DNA from: Carboxydocella thermautotrophica
GTDB lineage: Bacteria > Bacillota > GCA-003054495 > Carboxydocellales > Carboxydocellaceae
Reading direction: 5' to 3'
NCBI GenBank assembly: GCA_003054495.1
Contig: CP028514.1
Coordinates: 1,527,501 to 1,591,500, forward strand
Length of the DNA stretch: 64,000 bases
Part shown: positions 19,498 through 28,895 of the stretch, piece after piece
Layout: each line of letters begins with the position of its first letter
Numbering within the stretch: the stretch's first letter is position 1
The notes under the pieces: model-generated
Database searches by the model: none
Told to the model about the DNA's origin: nothing
The model's input: only the letters and a program-made list of their open reading frames with translations
Position numbers and translations under genes: made by a program

Positions 19498-20574
19498 CTA
19501 TTTCATCAGCTGGGAAATATCATTTACAGTTACCACTACCATTAACACCAGCAACAGAGCAAAACCCACCAGGTGAACGATGTTTTCCCGTTTGGGGTCT
19601 ACCCGGCGACCGACCAGCCCCTCCCAGCCTACAAACAGCAGTCGGCTGCCATCAAGAGCCGGAATGGGCAACAAATTAAATAATCCCAGCTGCAAACTCA
19701 ATAAAGCAGCTAGCTGCAGCAAGTTCAGCCAACCTGCCTGAGCAGCCTTGCCTATCTCCATACTAATACGAGCCGGACCAGCCAGCCCTGCCGTCGGGTC
19801 GGGCATCTTAAACAAGTTAGCCAGATAGTGTAAAACAGTAGAAGTAATTTTACCTGTATATAGTACCCCATAACCGGCTGCTTCCCAGAGGTTAACTGAT
19901 TTCATTTTTGGTGGCTGAGGGGAAATACCAATCATACTCTGCCCTGTTGCCGGGTCCTTTTTGGGTCTAAGCTCGATCAGCATCTTCTTCTGATTCCGGA
20001 GAATTTCCAGAGAAACTCGCCCTTGTTCCTGCTTTCTGATTTCCTGGACTACTTTTTCCCAATCCGTTACGGTCTTGCCATTGACCGCAATAATTCTATC
20101 TCCCGGCTTTAGTCCTGCAGCTTCGGCAGGCATGTTTTTTATCACTTCACCGATAACCGGCTCAATTACTGGTACACCCAGTTTGAAGAAAATTCCTGCT
20201 AGAATCAGGATAGTTAAGACAAAATTCATTAACGGTCCTGCCAGGATTACCAGTCCTTTTTGCCAGGGTTTCTTTTCATTAAAGCCTTCCCCCGGCCGGT
20301 ATCTGAGCGCCCCATCTTCATCGGTATCTTCTTCCTCATCCATCCCGGCAAATTTAACAAATCCTCCCAGTGGGATAGCCCGTACACTATATAGAGTTTG
20401 GTTGCGTCCGGTTTTACCAAAAAGCATAGGGCCAAAACCGATAGCAAACTCATAAACTTTCACGCCTACCGCTCTGCCGGCAAAATAGTGTCCGGCCTCA
20501 TGTACCAGCACCAGTAAACCAAGAACCAGGATAGTAGCGATTACCGAGACAAGAAAACTGGTCATTTTAATCAC
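19498..20574 (-). CDS. rseP: Site-2 intramembrane zinc metalloprotease RseP/RasP
   Basis: Cleaves transmembrane substrates such as anti-sigma factors and signal-peptide remnants. The 358-residue membrane protein has the HExxH zinc site in VLVHEAGHYFAGRAVG within the first membrane segment, a periplasm-side PDZ domain (about 165-250, AAGLKPGDRIIAVNGK), and the third ligand in LLPIPALDGSRLLF within a later segment. The start overlaps the dxr stop (GTGA). It lies between dxr and ispG, a common order in Clostridia. Confidence 0.95.
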   Translation of the reverse strand: MIKMTSFLVSVIATILVLGLLVLVHEAGHYFAGRAVGVKVYEFAIGFGPMLFGKTGRNQTLYSVRAIPLGGFVKFAGMDEEEDTDEDGALRYRPGEGFNEKKPWQKGLVILAGPLMNFVLTILILAGIFFKLGVPVIEPVIGEVIKNMPAEAAGLKPGDRIIAVNGKTVTDWEKVVQEIRKQEQGRVSLEILRNQKKMLIELRPKKDPATGQSMIGISPQPPKMKSVNLWEAAGYGVLYTGKITSTVLHYLANLFKMPDPTAGLAGPARISMEIGKAAQAGWLNLLQLAALLSLQLGLFNLLPIPALDGSRLLFVGWEGLVGRRVDPKRENIVHLVGFALLLVLMVVVTVNDISQLMK

Positions 20575-21734
20575 CGACCTTTCTTAATCAACTCAGCAGC
20601 CTTATAGCGCGCCTGCTGGTCGATATGAAGCACAACCTCCAGATCTTCAGCCTTCTGAGGCGAAAACTGGTCCAGGGTGGCTGCAATGACATCTACAATT
20701 TCCACAAACTTTATTTCCTCATTTAAAAATGCTGTAACCGCAACTTCATTGGCTGCATTGAAAATCGTTGGCGCCAGTCCCCCTGCCTGACCAGCCAGAT
20801 AGGCTAATTTCAATCCTGGATACTTGGCATAATCCGGCAGCGAAAAAGTTAAGCTGCCGATACTTGCCAGATCCAGCCGCGGCCAGGCCCCACTCCAGCG
20901 CTGCGGCCAGGAGAGGGCGTACTGAATGGGCAGGCGCATATCCGGTAAACCTAATTGAGCCAGCTGGGAGCCATCACAAAACTCCACCAGTGAATGGATA
21001 ATACTCTGGGGGTGGAGCAGCACCTGGATCTGTTCATAGGGTATACCAAACAGCCAGTGCGCTTCGATCACTTCAAGACCTTTATTGATCATGGTAGCGG
21101 AGTCAATGGTTATTTTGGCTCCCATAGACCAGTTAGGATGAGCCAGAGCATCTCTAACTGTTGCTTCCTGGAGGCGCTGGATATCCCACTCGCGAAAAGC
21201 CCCTCCGGAAGCGGTTAAAATCAATTTACTAACTTCATTTTTCTTTGACCCTTGAATACATTGAAAAATAGCAGAATGTTCGCTGTCTACCGGGATAATT
21301 TTGACGCCATGTTTTTCGGCCAGGGCCATCACCAGTTCTCCTGCTGCTACCAGGGTTTCCTTGTTGGCCAGAGCAATATCAATTCCTTGTTTAATAGCGG
21401 CAATAGTAGGCAACAGCCCCCGGGCACCAGTAATAGCCGTCACAAGCAAATCTATCTCAGCTTCAGTAGCTGCTTTTAATAAACCTTCAGTACCCCAGTA
21501 GATTTCTGGAACCCAGCTTTCAACCCGCAGTTGCTGAGCTAGCCACTCAGCGTCCTTCGCTTCTGCAACTGCTACTACCTCTGGCTTAAACTCCCTAATC
21601 TGAGCCAGCAATAAATCCACGTTACGTCCTGCAGCAAGGCTTGATACTTGCAGATTTTCCCGCTGGGCACGGACTACTTCCAATGTCTGTGTCCCAATGG
21701 AACCTGTACTGCCGATTAGTCCTATTTTGCGCAT
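20571..21734 (-). CDS. dxr: 1-deoxy-D-xylulose-5-phosphate reductoisomerase
   Basis: First committed step of the MEP pathway, DXP to MEP with NADPH and a divalent metal. The 387 residues have the NADPH-binding GLIGSTGSIGTQTLEVVR at the N terminus, ANKETLVAAGELV, PVDSEHSAIFQCI (metal/substrate site near 150), TASGGAFRE and KITIDSATMINKGLEVIEA. Length and order of motifs are standard. It is followed by rseP with a 4-base overlap. Confidence 0.97.
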   Translation of the reverse strand: MRKIGLIGSTGSIGTQTLEVVRAQRENLQVSSLAAGRNVDLLLAQIREFKPEVVAVAEAKDAEWLAQQLRVESWVPEIYWGTEGLLKAATEAEIDLLVTAITGARGLLPTIAAIKQGIDIALANKETLVAAGELVMALAEKHGVKIIPVDSEHSAIFQCIQGSKKNEVSKLILTASGGAFREWDIQRLQEATVRDALAHPNWSMGAKITIDSATMINKGLEVIEAHWLFGIPYEQIQVLLHPQSIIHSLVEFCDGSQLAQLGLPDMRLPIQYALSWPQRWSGAWPRLDLASIGSLTFSLPDYAKYPGLKLAYLAGQAGGLAPTIFNAANEVAVTAFLNEEIKFVEIVDVIAATLDQFSPQKAEDLEVVLHIDQQARYKAAELIKKGR

Positions 21735-21756
21735 GTCTGAACCCCGTTTCTTTCTA

Positions 21757-22869
21757 TTATATCCGTGTTATCCCAGTTTTAATAACCGCCTGAATAGCGA
21801 TTAACAGGATAGGACCCAATACTACCCCCAGAGCGCCCCAGAGCTGATAGCCTGTATAAATCGCTATTAAAGTGGCCAGGGGATGCAGGCCCACATTATC
21901 AGCGACCACTTTTGCTTCCAGTAGCTGCCTGACCAGGCTCAGCACCCCATACAGGATAACCAATTTCAGAGCAAAAAAGCCCTGGCCGTGAAAGTAACTG
22001 AGCAGAGCCCAGGGTAACAATACTGAGCCAGGGCCCAGCACCGGAATAAAATCCATTAACCCTACCACAATTCCCATGGTTAGAGCAAATTGACTGCCCG
22101 TCAGGTAAAGACCACCAATGGCCAGGATAGTGGTAATTGTAATAAGTATAAGCTGGGCCTTGAGATAGCCAGTAAAGGCCAGTATAATTTTCGATCCCAC
22201 TTCTAAAGTCGTTTCTCCCCAGGGAGGATTTAGCAGTTGTAACCAGAAACGGATAATTTTTTCTTTGTCCTTGAGGAGAAAAAAGGCTGCCAAAATGGCG
22301 ATAATCAATACAACAAAGCCGCCAGTAATACTGGCTGGTAATACTTGTACTGACCTCAATAAAGTCTCTGATGCTGAAATAATCAGCTGCTGGCCTTTAG
22401 CCACAATATTATCTATATTGTCCTTGACAGCCTGATGGAGCTGCGGTGGCAACTCCCGGTAAAATGCAACCCCTTTTTCCAGCAATGCGTTAGCTTTTTG
22501 CCAGACGTGATCAACAAAAATAATGATCTGTTCCCGGTATTTAGGCAGTTCTCGGGTTAAGCGAAGGGTTTCCAGAATCAATCTGGCTAAAATCAGGGCC
22601 CAGATAACTATAAATCCGCCTACTACACCAGATAAGGTTAATAAAACAGCCAGAGACCTTTTTAATTTAAATCTTGCCTCCAGTTTATTAACCAGTGGAT
22701 CCAGCAGGACTGCCAGAAAAGCCGCCAGGATAAACGGTAATGAGATATAAAGAAACTTTCCGAGCCAGGGCATCAAAAATGGTAAAAAGTAAGCCCCACC
22801 AAAATAGAGGGTGAGTAAAATCAGCAAGGCCGTCAGCCATTGATAATAATTGGAAGCCATCCGCCTCAT
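21757..22869 (-). CDS. AI-2E family (PerM/YtvI-like) transporter
   Basis: Multi-pass membrane protein of the AI-2E exporter superfamily, 370 residues with about seven or eight predicted membrane segments and a long helical soluble region (about 100-190) between segments three and four, the hallmark of the family. The segment near 275-300 (GIVVGLMDFIPVLGPGSVLLPWALL) is the conserved family block. Homologues are assigned to autoinducer-2, Na+/H+ or sporulation (YtvI) roles, so the cargo is unknown. The start codon overlaps the cdsA stop (ATGA). Confidence 0.85.
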   Translation of the reverse strand: MRRMASNYYQWLTALLILLTLYFGGAYFLPFLMPWLGKFLYISLPFILAAFLAVLLDPLVNKLEARFKLKRSLAVLLTLSGVVGGFIVIWALILARLILETLRLTRELPKYREQIIIFVDHVWQKANALLEKGVAFYRELPPQLHQAVKDNIDNIVAKGQQLIISASETLLRSVQVLPASITGGFVVLIIAILAAFFLLKDKEKIIRFWLQLLNPPWGETTLEVGSKIILAFTGYLKAQLILITITTILAIGGLYLTGSQFALTMGIVVGLMDFIPVLGPGSVLLPWALLSYFHGQGFFALKLVILYGVLSLVRQLLEAKVVADNVGLHPLATLIAIYTGYQLWGALGVVLGPILLIAIQAVIKTGITRI

Positions 22870-23657
22870 CCATTGCCCCCCCTAAAAAACCAATCCAGCA
22901 AAACATAGGCCAGCGGCGCTGTAAACATGATCGAATCAAACCGGTCCAGTACTCCTCCATGGCCCGGAAAAATGTTACTACTATCCTTTACCCCTGCCGC
23001 TCTTTTCAAAGTGGATTCTGCCAGATCTCCCAGCTGTCCTCCCAGACTTATGACAATCCCAAAGCCAGCCCAGAAAAGGTAAGAAAAACCGGTCAGTTTA
23101 GGCCCCAGCATTGCCAGCACCAGGGCAGCAGTGACCGCTCCACCAATAACCCCCTCGATGCTTTTTTGGGGACTGATCACTGGTGCCAGGGGATGTTTTC
23201 CCAGGGCCCGCCCTGTAAAGTAAGCCCCGGAGTCGGCCAGCCAGTTAGCAATAAAAAACAATGCTGTCAACCATAATCCCTGATCTTGCTCTCGGAGGAG
23301 TAGAATGTAAGTGAGAGAAACAGTTACATATACAATACCAAAAAAGCCTGCTCCTAGATCTGACCAGCGTAGGCGCGGAAAAGATATAACCGCAATCAGC
23401 AATGTCCAGAGCAACAGAAAGGTTATTCCATAATCAAGACGATGATTAATCATGCTGAAAAAGACCAGTATTACCCCCGGTCCAGCCAGCAGCCAGCTGA
23501 CCTTTATCCCCAGATGCTGAAGGATATTTTTCAGCTCCCACTGGCCCAGCAGCGCTAGGATCAGAATACCTCCTCCCAGCCAGCTTCCCCCCTGCCAAAT
23601 AAGCCAGAGAGCCAGAGGTATTCCGATAATGGCAGTTATAACCCTGTATACCAGCAC
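22866..23657 (-). CDS. cdsA: Phosphatidate cytidylyltransferase
   Basis: Makes CDP-diacylglycerol from phosphatidic acid and CTP for phospholipid synthesis. The membrane protein of 263 residues has multiple hydrophobic segments and the C-terminal family signature SFKRAAG-type block, here STLKRAAGVKDSSNIFPGHG followed by GVLDRFDS. The GTG at 23657 is chosen because GAGGTGA lies four bases upstream; the open frame extends 11 codons further into the uppS end. It follows uppS as in nearly all Firmicutes. Confidence 0.95.
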   Translation of the reverse strand: MLVYRVITAIIGIPLALWLIWQGGSWLGGGILILALLGQWELKNILQHLGIKVSWLLAGPGVILVFFSMINHRLDYGITFLLLWTLLIAVISFPRLRWSDLGAGFFGIVYVTVSLTYILLLREQDQGLWLTALFFIANWLADSGAYFTGRALGKHPLAPVISPQKSIEGVIGGAVTAALVLAMLGPKLTGFSYLFWAGFGIVISLGGQLGDLAESTLKRAAGVKDSSNIFPGHGGVLDRFDSIMFTAPLAYVLLDWFFRGGNG

Positions 23658-23673
23658 AAAATCACCTCTATAG

Positions 23674-24462
23674 TTATAGCAAGCCGCCAAAACGGCGCTC
23701 CCGCTTTTGATAATCCACTATAGCCTGTAAAAAATGCTCTTCCCGGAAATCAGGCCAGAGCACATCTGTGAGCCAGAATTCCGTGTAAGCTAACTGCCAG
23801 AGCAAATAATTGCTGATGCGCAATTCTCCAGCAGGGCGAATCAATAAATCAGGATCTGGGATATCTCTGGTGTAAAGAAACTTTTCTATCACCTCTTCAT
23901 CAATAGAACCGGGGTCAATTTTCCCTGCTTTCACTTCTGCCGCAATCTGATTTACCGCTTGCACTATTTCAGCTCTACCGCCATAGTTTAGACACAAGCC
24001 TAAAACCAGTTTGTTATTTTTGGCAGTTAAATTGATAGACCTGGTCAGTGCCTGCTGGGCAGCAAGGGGTAACCCGGCCAGATCGCCATAAGCCCGAATC
24101 TGAACTCCTTGCTGATTTAACTCTGCCACCTCTTTTTCCAGATATTCCACCAGTAAATTCATCAGTGTATCCACTTCTTCTTTAGGCCGCTTCCAGTTTT
24201 CCGTGGAAAAAGCATATACTGTGAGATATTTTATACCAATGTTTGTACAAACTTTCACCGCTGTACGCAAGCTTTCCACACCGGCACGATGACCAACACT
24301 TCTTGGCAATCCCCTTTTTTGTGCCCAGCGGCCGTTGCCATCCATAATAATGGCAACATGTTGGGGTAATCGAGACAGATCTATTTCATTAATTTGGTGA
24401 TTGTCCGCTTGTTTTTCCGGCAAAACCGCAGAACCCAACATGCGCGATATCCATTTGGCCAC
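23674..24462 (-). CDS. uppS: Undecaprenyl diphosphate synthase (cis-prenyltransferase)
   Basis: Condenses isopentenyl units on FPP to give the C55 lipid carrier for peptidoglycan. Motifs include HVAIIMDGNGRWAQKRG with the catalytic Asp, GHRAGVESLR, YAFSTENWKRPKEEV and the C-terminal LLIRPAGELRISNYLLWQ/ EFWLTDVLWPDF blocks. I choose the GTG at 24462 because GGAGGGAGG ends seven bases before it; the TTG at 24468 is too close. The gene starts the uppS-polC transcription unit, just downstream of an extended -10 promoter. Confidence 0.96.
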   Translation of the reverse strand: MAKWISRMLGSAVLPEKQADNHQINEIDLSRLPQHVAIIMDGNGRWAQKRGLPRSVGHRAGVESLRTAVKVCTNIGIKYLTVYAFSTENWKRPKEEVDTLMNLLVEYLEKEVAELNQQGVQIRAYGDLAGLPLAAQQALTRSINLTAKNNKLVLGLCLNYGGRAEIVQAVNQIAAEVKAGKIDPGSIDEEVIEKFLYTRDIPDPDLLIRPAGELRISNYLLWQLAYTEFWLTDVLWPDFREEHFLQAIVDYQKRERRFGGLL

Positions 24463-24497
24463 GGGCAATCCTCCCTCCGATAATTTACCATAAATAT

Positions 24498-24506
24498 ATT
24501 ATAACA
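24498..24506 (-). promoter_or_regulatory. Extended -10 promoter for uppS
   Basis: A perfect TATAAT preceded by TGT (TGn motif) lies on the minus strand between the ferredoxin terminator and uppS, about 30 bases ahead of the start codon. No good -35 box is present; the expected position falls in the terminator stem, which fits an extended -10 promoter. Confidence 0.7.
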
Positions 24507-24508
24507 TG

Positions 24509-24537
24509 AAAAAACCCCCTCGGCGAGGGGGCTTTTT
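24509..24537 (-). terminator. Intrinsic terminator after the ferredoxin gene
   Basis: CCCCCTC and GAGGGGG form a 7-bp stem with a 3-base loop, flanked by A5 upstream and T6 downstream on the minus strand. This strong terminator closes the pyrH-frr-ferredoxin unit. Confidence 0.9.
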
Positions 24538-24545
24538 CCCGCAAT

Positions 24546-24713
24546 TTAGCCCTGGCTGATTGCGCCAGTGGGGCAAGCTTCTGCACAGCTACCACAATCT
24601 ACACATGCATCAGCATCAATGGAGTAGATATCCCCTTCCTTGATGGCGCCATTCGGGCAGGTATCCATGCAGGTACCGCAAGCTACACACTCATCGGAGA
24701 TTTTGTAGGCCAT
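24546..24713 (-). CDS. 2[4Fe-4S] ferredoxin (55 aa)
   Basis: Small soluble low-potential electron carrier of the clostridial type. The 55 codons contain two complete cluster motifs: CVACGTCMDTCP near residues 9-20 and CVDCGSCAEACP near 37-48, each CxxCxxCxxxCP. The ATG at 24713 follows a purine-rich GGGGGTG/GAGGA region. It lies between frr and uppS, which is not the Bacillus arrangement, and is terminated at 24509-24537. It indicates anaerobic metabolism; IspG and other Fe-S enzymes are possible clients, but no partner can be read from the sequence. Confidence 0.95.
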   Translation of the reverse strand: MAYKISDECVACGTCMDTCPNGAIKEGDIYSIDADACVDCGSCAEACPTGAISQG

Positions 24714-24743
24714 TCCTCACACCCCCTTTCCCTATGTGGAAAA

Positions 24744-26086
<1,343 letters not shown>

Positions 26087-26098
26087 TCAGAAATATTT

Positions 26099-26134
26099 TT
26101 ACAAAAAAGAGAACACAAAAATGTGTTCTCTTTT
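26099..26134 (-). terminator. Intrinsic terminator after tsf
   Basis: A 13-bp perfect stem (AAAAGAGAACACA with TGTGTTCTCTTTT, loop of four) lies 9 bases after the tsf stop and runs into a T-rich tail on the minus strand. It closes the rpsB-tsf operon. Confidence 0.92.
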
Positions 26135-26142
26135 ATTACCAA

Positions 26143-26790
26143 CTACCGCTGCAGCTCCTTCATAACTTCGGCAGCAAAATCATCCTGCCGTTTCTCCAGA
26201 CCTTCACCCATTTCGTAACGAACAAACCGTCTGACATTAATATTTTCACCGATTTTGGCAATTTTTTCCTTGATAAGTTGTTCTATGGTGATGTCCGGAT
26301 TTTTAACAAAAGGCTGCTCCAGCAAGCATACTTCTTTGTAGAACTTTTCAATTCTTCCTTCCACCATTTTTTCGACGATATTTTCGGGTTTGCCTTCATT
26401 AAGAGCTTGAGCCCGCAGAATCTGCTTTTCTTTTTCAATTACATCAGCAGGCACTTCTTCCCGCCGGACATACTGAGGCTTGGAAGCAGCAATTTGCATA
26501 GCAATATCCTTGCCCAACTGCTGGAATTCCTCGGTTTTGGCCACGAAGTCAGTCTCACAGTTAATTTCCACCAGGACACCTACACGGCCGCCAGCATGTA
26601 TGTACGATGTAACGATCCCTTCAGCTGCAATCCGGCCAGCTTTTTTGGCTGCTGCAGCCAGCCCCTTTTCCCGCAGATATTCAACAGCCTTTTCCATATC
26701 ACCATTGGTTTCCTGCAATGCCTTTTTGCAGTCCATCATCCCGGCACCGGTTCTTTCTCTTAGTTCTTTAACTGCCTGTGCAGATATCAT
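26143..26790 (-). CDS. tsf: Elongation factor Ts
   Basis: Nucleotide exchange factor for EF-Tu. The 215 residues are the short form of the family: N-terminal UBA-like domain with [19 protein letters not shown], then the core with [15 protein letters not shown]. The ATG at 26790 is preceded directly by a GTG; both are served by AAGGAGG. It follows rpsB with a hairpin in between, and ends at a strong terminator. Confidence 0.97.
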   Translation of the reverse strand: MISAQAVKELRERTGAGMMDCKKALQETNGDMEKAVEYLREKGLAAAAKKAGRIAAEGIVTSYIHAGGRVGVLVEINCETDFVAKTEEFQQLGKDIAMQIAASKPQYVRREEVPADVIEKEKQILRAQALNEGKPENIVEKMVEGRIEKFYKEVCLLEQPFVKNPDITIEQLIKEKIAKIGENINVRRFVRYEMGEGLEKRQDDFAAEVMKELQR

Positions 26791-26818
26791 CACGATAACC
26801 TCCTTAAATTTTTGTAAT

Positions 26819-26850
26819 AAAAAGGGTGGGCCCGAGTTTCCCGGCCACCC
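26819..26850 (-). terminator. Attenuator-like hairpin between rpsB and tsf
   Basis: GGGTGG pairs with CCACCC around a GC-rich internal region (stem can extend to GGCC/GGCC), followed by five T on the minus strand. It lies a few bases after the rpsB stop and may lower tsf expression relative to rpsB or protect the rpsB 3' end. Confidence 0.6.
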
Positions 26851-26861
26851 ACCCGACTTTA

Positions 26862-27560
26862 CTACTCGGTCATTTGCTGTCCTTGCAAACCTTCCAGAAT
26901 AGCATCTGCCATTTTGCTGGTTAACAGCTTTACCGCCCTGATGGCATCATCATTACCGGGAATAACGTAGTCTACCTCATCTGGATCACAGTTAGTATCC
27001 ACAATAGCGACCACCGGTATACCCAGTCGCCGCGCTTCAGCAACAGCAATTTTTTCTTTCCGCGGGTCGACCACGAACAAGGCACCGGGCAGTTCCTTCA
27101 TATCCTTAATGCCGCCCAAGAATTTTTCCAGTCTGGCTTTTTCTTTTAACAGTTCGGCCACCTCTTTCTTGGGCAGTACGGCAAAGGTACCATCCTGCTC
27201 CATTCTCTCCAGCTCATGCAGCCGTTCAATTCTTTTCCGAATGGTGGTGAAGTTGGTCAGCATACCACCCAACCAACGCTGATTTACATAGAACTGACCA
27301 CAGCGGACAGCTTCCTCTTTCACAGCTTCCTGCGCTTGTTTCTTGGTTCCTACAAACAGCACAGTCTTGCCTTCTTCAGCTACACTGCGCAGGAAATTGT
27401 AGGCTTCCTCTACTTTCTTAACAGTTTTTTGCAAATCGATAATGTAAATTCCGTTCCGGTCAGTGAAGATATATTCCCGCATTTTGGGGTTCCACCGCCG
27501 GGTTTGGTGTCCGAAGTGAACACCGGCTTCCAGTAATTGTTTCATGGAAACGACTGACAT
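26862..27560 (-). CDS. rpsB: 30S ribosomal protein S2
   Basis: Late-binding small-subunit protein. The 232 residues start at the ATG at 27560 ([13 protein letters not shown]), five bases after GGAGGTG; the open frame reads on through the leader but without coding sense. Family blocks include [46 protein letters not shown] and [19 protein letters not shown]. It has a strong promoter and a structured leader (27600-27662), and is followed by tsf. Confidence 0.97.
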   Translation of the reverse strand: MSVVSMKQLLEAGVHFGHQTRRWNPKMREYIFTDRNGIYIIDLQKTVKKVEEAYNFLRSVAEEGKTVLFVGTKKQAQEAVKEEAVRCGQFYVNQRWLGGMLTNFTTIRKRIERLHELERMEQDGTFAVLPKKEVAELLKEKARLEKFLGGIKDMKELPGALFVVDPRKEKIAVAEARRLGIPVVAIVDTNCDPDEVDYVIPGNDDAIRAVKLLTSKMADAILEGLQGQQMTE

Positions 27561-27599
27561 ATTTACACCTCCATTAGTTTTACCTCCGCCCCCATCTTC

Positions 27600-27662
27600 T
27601 TCGCTGCCCACCTGTCTCCAGGCACTCGGCAGCGAATCCGGAGACGTGTGTATTTTACACAC
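27600..27662 (-). ncRNA. Structured rpsB leader with predicted pseudoknot
   Basis: On the minus strand the leader begins with a perfect 7-bp hairpin GTGTGTA-AAA-TACACAC (27646-27662). It is followed by two interleaved helices: GTCTCC (27640-27645) pairs with GGAGAC (27614-27619), and TTCGCTGCC (27628-27636) pairs with GGCAGCGAA (27600-27608). The crossing order makes an H-type pseudoknot, or two exclusive folds. S2 represses rpsB-tsf through its leader in Gammaproteobacteria; a similar role here is inference. Confidence 0.7.
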
Positions 27663-27670
27663 CATTTGCT

Positions 27671-27699
27671 ATTTTAACATAACTTGATTTAATTGGCAA
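27671..27699 (-). promoter_or_regulatory. rpsB-tsf promoter
   Basis: TTGCCA (27694-27699) and TAAAAT (27671-27676) on the minus strand are 17 bases apart, each one base off the sigma-A consensus. The predicted start near 27664 coincides with the first base of the leader hairpin, which supports both calls. Confidence 0.85.
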
Positions 27700-27703
27700 G
27701 GGT

Positions 27704-28159
27704 TCAGTGGGTCAGGGTTTTAAGAATGTCAGCAACCGATGTGTTTTGTTTTATCTGATAAGTTCCCGCTTTAAACTTCCGGGCCAGTCCCGCCTTATCC
27801 ACTTCCATCAGAAAAGCTTTTTTATCCTGGATTAATCCTTCTGCCAGCAGAATATCCGCTATTTTTTCTGAAGTAACCCCTTTGGGCAAAACCACTAGAA
27901 CCATGCGTTCTGCTGATTGTTGCTGGGCAGGCTGGACCGGCAAACGTTGCTGGGCTTGTTTTTCCCATTCTTTCCTGGCGTTGGCCAGTTCCTGGGCTAC
28001 CTTTTCCGCCGCCTCCTGTCGAGTAATCATACCCAGGGAGCGGGCCCGGCTAATTAGTTCTGCTTCTGATAACTGCAGGTTGCTTTTTGCAAAAAACAGG
28101 GCTAAACCGCCCAGTACCAGGCCTATGCCCAAACCGCGCCAAAAGGCTTGCCTACCCAT
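27704..28159 (-). CDS. MltG-like membrane-anchored protein without catalytic domain (151 aa)
   Basis: The protein has one N-terminal membrane segment (WRGLGIGLVLGGLALFF, about 7-24), a coiled-coil stretch rich in Glu/Lys/Gln (about 45-80) and a C-terminal domain of about 65 residues (VLVVLPKGVTSEKIADILLA through TYQIKQNTSVADILKTLT). That last part resembles the LysM-like N-terminal domain of the YceG/MltG endolytic transglycosylases, but the catalytic domain is missing; similar truncated proteins occur in Firmicutes. The start overlaps the preceding stop (TAATG). It is the last gene of the fla/che operon, ahead of the rpsB promoter. Function unknown. Confidence 0.75.
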   Translation of the reverse strand: MGRQAFWRGLGIGLVLGGLALFFAKSNLQLSEAELISRARSLGMITRQEAAEKVAQELANARKEWEKQAQQRLPVQPAQQQSAERMVLVVLPKGVTSEKIADILLAEGLIQDKKAFLMEVDKAGLARKFKAGTYQIKQNTSVADILKTLTH

Positions 28160-28605
28160 TATCGCCCTGCCTCCTTGCCAAATAAATCTATAATCAGCTG
28201 GGCTTCCCCTTTGCCTATTCCCAGACGGGCCGCAATTTCATCTATCGATAGCCCTGATTGCCATAAGGCTATGATTTCATCTTTATTTTTAAACCGGGAA
28301 TCCATTTTCTTCTGCGGCTCCTTATCTTTTTCCCGGTTTTCTTTAACTTTGTCCTTAGTTTTAGGCTTTTTCATAACCTGTGGGTCTCCATCCGATACCA
28401 CTGTTTTTTCCAGCCTGTTAACCAGTTTTTCTGCCGCTTCTTCCACTTCTGTCAATAACAAGGCTACATCTGCTTTTGCCTGTTCAACCCTGGTCAATAT
28501 CGTTAATAGTTCGTCCTGACGTTTCAGATTTTCCCTTTTTTCCAGCCAGAAACTCCAGCCCAGAGCCAGTATACCTGCTAACAACATCCACCATTCTAAT
28601 GTCAC
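28159..28605 (-). CDS. SwrB-like (DUF6115) flagellar assembly protein
   Basis: The protein starts with one membrane segment (LEWWMLLAGILALGWSFWL), continues with a coiled coil (about 20-65), a highly charged Lys/Glu linker (about 70-105) and a C-terminal helix-turn-helix-like motif (IIALWQSGLSIDEIAARLGI). This architecture and its place between sigD and rpsB match SwrB (YlxL) of Bacillus subtilis, which promotes assembly of the flagellar type III export apparatus. I start it at GTG 28605, after GGAGACG; the frame is open about 33 codons further but that part overlaps the previous gene. Sequence identity to SwrB is low, so the name is inference. Confidence 0.7.
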   Translation of the reverse strand: MTLEWWMLLAGILALGWSFWLEKRENLKRQDELLTILTRVEQAKADVALLLTEVEEAAEKLVNRLEKTVVSDGDPQVMKKPKTKDKVKENREKDKEPQKKMDSRFKNKDEIIALWQSGLSIDEIAARLGIGKGEAQLIIDLFGKEAGR

Positions 28606-28618
28606 CGCAAATCGTCTC

Positions 28619-28885
28619 CTATACCAGAATATCCAGATGTTCCTTTTTCCCTTCTTCCCGTTCTTCCTGCTTTTCTTTGTCTTTTTCCGTTTTTTTTCGT
28701 ACACGACTGCCCAGCGTTTTGCTGCTGGCTTGAATCTTTTGTTTCACATTTCGGGTCTGTTTATCCAGTTGAGCGCTGAATTCCTGATTAGCCTGCTGGC
28801 GAGCAGCCAGCTCAGTTTGCTGGATTTTGCTTACTTCCTGAACTTTAATGAAAGTATTTTGCATATCAACAGGCTTAATACCCAT
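28619..28885 (-). CDS. Small charged protein of unknown function in the fla/che operon (88 aa)
   Basis: I do not recognise a domain. The 88 residues begin with MGIKPVDMQNTFIKVQEVSK, followed by a Gln/Ala-rich probable helix (about 20-55) and a C-terminal tail of Lys/Glu repeats (KKTEKDKEKQEEREEGKK). It is predicted soluble and mostly helical. GGGGGAG precedes the ATG at 28885; the 13 codons upstream in the same frame belong to the end of the previous gene. It sits between fapA and the SwrB-like gene, so a role in motility or envelope function is suggested only by context. Confidence 0.7.
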   Translation of the reverse strand: MGIKPVDMQNTFIKVQEVSKIQQTELAARQQANQEFSAQLDKQTRNVKQKIQASSKTLGSRVRKKTEKDKEKQEEREEGKKEHLDILV

Positions 28886-28895
28886 CGCTCTCCCC

